From assembly GCA_011371305.1 (NCBI GenBank), contig DRQW01000205.1:1-34443 (forward strand): a stretch of DNA of 34,443 bases. Direction: 5' to 3'. A program made the translations under genes and the position numbers. Position 1 is the stretch's first letter. Each line of letters opens with the position of its first letter. Under the pieces are notes generated by a model. The model searched no databases, was not told the origin of the DNA, and saw only the letters and a list, made by a program, of their open reading frames with translations. Positions 32,825-34,443 of this stretch are shown here, one piece after another. The DNA is from Anaerolineae bacterium (lineage in GTDB: Bacteria; Chloroflexota; Anaerolineae; J102).

Positions 32825-33697
32825 TTATCGTGGGAGGTTTTTTAACCAATCAGGGAGTTGGTTCACATCGGTGAGGACGCCATCCGCGCCGAGATATCGC
32901 CAGCGTTCGGGATTATGGTCATGGTCGATGGCCACAAAAAGCACCGTCGCCCGGTTCCGTCCGGCCGGAAGCGCGCGATAATTCAATACCAGACGCAAGT
33001 CATCAATGCTATCCCCCACCATGACCGCATAAGAAGCCCCCAACGCCTCGATGGCCCGAACCAGTAGGTTGGGGTGGGGCTTATTGCCATCCTCATCGGT
33101 GAAGACCGCGTTGGGAACCAGAAGACCGTTGAAATCCAGCGCCGCCATCGGTGTGCGCATTTCGTTGCGATTACGACCTGTGATGATACCTGCGCGGCGC
33201 ACGCCCGCGGCTTTGAGCCGAGGGAAGAGATCGGCGTGCGCATAGGGACGTTCGGCGTGGGCAAAGCCGGGGCGGAATGCGATGACGGGTTCGCGGTCAT
33301 AGATGGCGGGATAACGGTCCGCCCCCCAATAGTAGGCGTCGTAAAGCCGTTGGAGTTCAGCGAAATCTGGGGCATGAGGCCCAGCGTAAAGTCGCGCCCA
33401 CGAAATGCCGCGGCCCGCGTTTTCTTCGGCCAGGTCAAACCAACTCTTTTCGGGTGGAATACGTCCCTCCGCGCGGGCTTGCAGCAACACAACCAGGGCC
33501 CAAATCATGTCCCAATCGCTGTTGAATCCTCCCGAACGCTTGAAAGCCCGGATGTGATCCAAATTCAGCCCGGCATCGGGCCAGCCATGTTCTCTGGCCA
33601 GGGTACGGGCTACATACAGCGTGCAGCGATTATAGGCATCCTGGGCCGCCCACAACACGCCATCTACGTCGAAGATGACGGTGTCTATCCGGTTCAT
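32825..33697 (-). CDS. HAD-superfamily phosphatase
   Basis: A 290-residue soluble hydrolase. Motif I is VIFDVDGVLW (nucleophile Asp10, Asp12), motif II Thr in 'GIITGRN', motif III Lys in 'GNKPHPNLL' and motif IV 'VMVGDSIDDLRLV'. The large helical cap between motifs I and II includes 'FKRSGGFNSDWDMIWAL', a pattern I recall from the HAD-IA subgroup annotated TIGR01548 and seen near histidine genes. The substrate is unknown; a phosphorylated metabolite is likely. The start at 33697 overlaps the upstream stop as ATGA; the longer track ORF reads through the upstream gene in another frame. Confidence 0.88.
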   Translation of the reverse strand: MNRIDTVIFDVDGVLWAAQDAYNRCTLYVARTLAREHGWPDAGLNLDHIRAFKRSGGFNSDWDMIWALVVLLQARAEGRIPPEKSWFDLAEENAGRGISWARLYAGPHAPDFAELQRLYDAYYWGADRYPAIYDREPVIAFRPGFAHAERPYAHADLFPRLKAAGVRRAGIITGRNRNEMRTPMAALDFNGLLVPNAVFTDEDGNKPHPNLLVRAIEALGASYAVMVGDSIDDLRLVLNYRALPAGRNRATVLFVAIDHDHNPERWRYLGADGVLTDVNQLPDWLKNLPR

Positions 33698-34224
33698 GGC
33701 ATGCGATTCCTGAAATAGGCTTGGTATCGCTGGCCGCGTTCCCGATACCGACGGGCGTTGTCCAAGATGGCATCCAGCTCTTGCTCGCGCACCGCCCGCG
33801 CGAATCGGGCGGGCACGCCTTTGTAAAGGGTGCGCGGGGGCACGACCATGCCCGGCGGCACCAACGCGCCCGCCGCGATGATCGCGCCGGCGCCGATATG
33901 CGCGCCGCTCAGCACGGTGGCATGGATGCCGATGAGCGCGCCATCTTCCACCACACATCCGTGCACCACCGCGGCGTGGCCGATAATCACATGTTTGCCG
34001 ATGAGCGTTGGAAAACCCGGGTCACAGTGGAGGACAACGTTGTCTTGCACACTGCTCCCTTCACCGATGAGGATGCGGTCCACATCGCCGCGTAGCACGG
34101 CGCCGAACCAGATGTTGGCCCCGGCCTCCACACGCACGTCACCGATGAGGGTGGCATTGGGCGCAATAAACGCGTCGGGGTGGATTTTTTCCGGCTGGTA
34201 TTCTATGACTTCAATGTTTGGCAT
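33694..34224 (-). CDS. Gamma-carbonic-anhydrase-like left-handed beta-helix protein
   Basis: A 176-residue hexapeptide-repeat protein. The repeats run from about residue 18 to 130. The three zinc-ligand histidines of gamma-carbonic anhydrases are present: His66 ('VVLHCDPG'), His83 and His88 ('IGHAAVVHGC'), as are Arg45, Asp47 and Gln60. The long acidic loop of the archaeal Cam enzyme is absent, so this is the short CamH/YrdA-like type, where activity is uncertain. It is the first gene of the six-gene operon, with a -10-like TGTAAT seven bases before the ATG and no Shine-Dalgarno, so possibly leaderless. Confidence 0.9.
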   Translation of the reverse strand: MPNIEVIEYQPEKIHPDAFIAPNATLIGDVRVEAGANIWFGAVLRGDVDRILIGEGSSVQDNVVLHCDPGFPTLIGKHVIIGHAAVVHGCVVEDGALIGIHATVLSGAHIGAGAIIAAGALVPPGMVVPPRTLYKGVPARFARAVREQELDAILDNARRYRERGQRYQAYFRNRMP

Positions 34225-34346
34225 AAGAATGATTACAAGGCAAAATCAGGAATATGGCTTGCCACGCTCTCAAGTTTAGCATGGATCGTTCCGTCTGACG
34301 AACCTGGGGGATGCACGGGCGTGTTGTTCAAGCCGTGTATGCTCAT

Positions 34347-34375
34347 TTTACACACACTCGGTGACGCGATACAAT
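34347..34375 (+). promoter_or_regulatory. Promoter giving a probable leaderless transcript
   Basis: TTTACA (34347-34352), 17 bp, TACAAT (34370-34375). The ATG at 34383 begins 7 nt after the -10, about where transcription would start, and no ribosome-binding site fits between. Confidence 0.6.
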
Positions 34376-34382
34376 TTCTATC

Positions 34383-34443
34383 ATGAAAATCTTCATTCAT
34401 GGGCTGCTCAGTAGCGGCCAGGGGTTCAAAGCCCGTTTGCTGC
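34383..34443 (+). CDS. Start of an alpha/beta-hydrolase-like protein (truncated by window end)
   Basis: Only the first 20 codons are present: 'MKIFIHGLLSSGQGFKARLL'. The pattern strand-HG-LLSSGQGFKA resembles the oxyanion-hole loop at the start of small esterases of the YqiA / alpha-beta hydrolase type. The start is supported by the promoter placed immediately upstream. The assignment rests on very few residues. Confidence 0.55.
   Translation, partial: MKIFIHGLLSSGQGFKARLL

Noticed and set aside
33074-33718. A 214-codon plus-strand ORF
   Set aside because: It is the antisense shadow of the HAD phosphatase, whose catalytic motifs are clear, and has no recognisable content.

Overview
The window looks like bacterial chromosome from the Chloroflexota (Anaerolineae-like). 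This is inferred from a moderately GC-rich composition, lipoproteins with Thr-Pro repeat linkers, a CHAT protein, class A PBP plus LysM genes, TrmFO, and an aspartyl-tRNA synthetase with non-discriminating signature residues. No 16S gene or other definitive marker is present. I see no tRNA, rRNA, CRISPR array, insertion sequence or phage genes.

Layout. 1-1600: the tail of an unrecognised protein and a DUF4269 protein, facing a class I glutamine amidotransferase. 1781-3106: a LarC1 (nickel-pincer cofactor family) protein with a whole TrmO/TsaA tRNA methyltransferase-type domain inserted in it; it shares a palindromic -10 element with the amidotransferase. 3131-6440: GH18 hydrolase, Fmt and a YbhN-type membrane protein, all on the minus strand. 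6508-9956: a Met/Asp-repeat lipoprotein divergent from an OmpR-type regulator and histidine kinase; the space between holds helically phased CTTACA boxes. 9968-14434: AspRS and a large APC-like permease. 14641-15030: HisI. 14994-21988: a three-gene minus-strand cassette of astacin-like metalloprotease, a lipoprotein with duplicated solute-binding-like modules, and a membrane CHAT/STAND-like protein. 22275-26019: an unknown protein, a LysM lipoprotein and a class A PBP. 26349-29399: a Nudix-like protein, TrmFO and an exported cyclase-family protein. 29747-34224: a tight six-gene operon of gamma-carbonic-anhydrase-like protein, HAD phosphatase, RibF fused to archease, small lipoprotein, transglutaminase-like protein and TlyA. 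34383-end: the start of an alpha/beta-hydrolase-like gene with a promoter placed for a leaderless transcript.

Most genes are housekeeping (translation initiation, tRNA and rRNA modification, flavin and histidine synthesis, cell wall). The unusual material is of three kinds. Two proteins have unexpected architectures joining RNA-related domains to cofactor enzymes (TrmO inside LarC1; archease on RibF). The protease-lipoprotein-CHAT cassette looks like a self-contained sensing or proteolysis module whose P-loop lysine is lost. The two-component system appears tied to a repetitive lipoprotein.

All coordinates include the stop codon. Where the ORF track begins upstream of the likely start, I moved the start and gave the reason.
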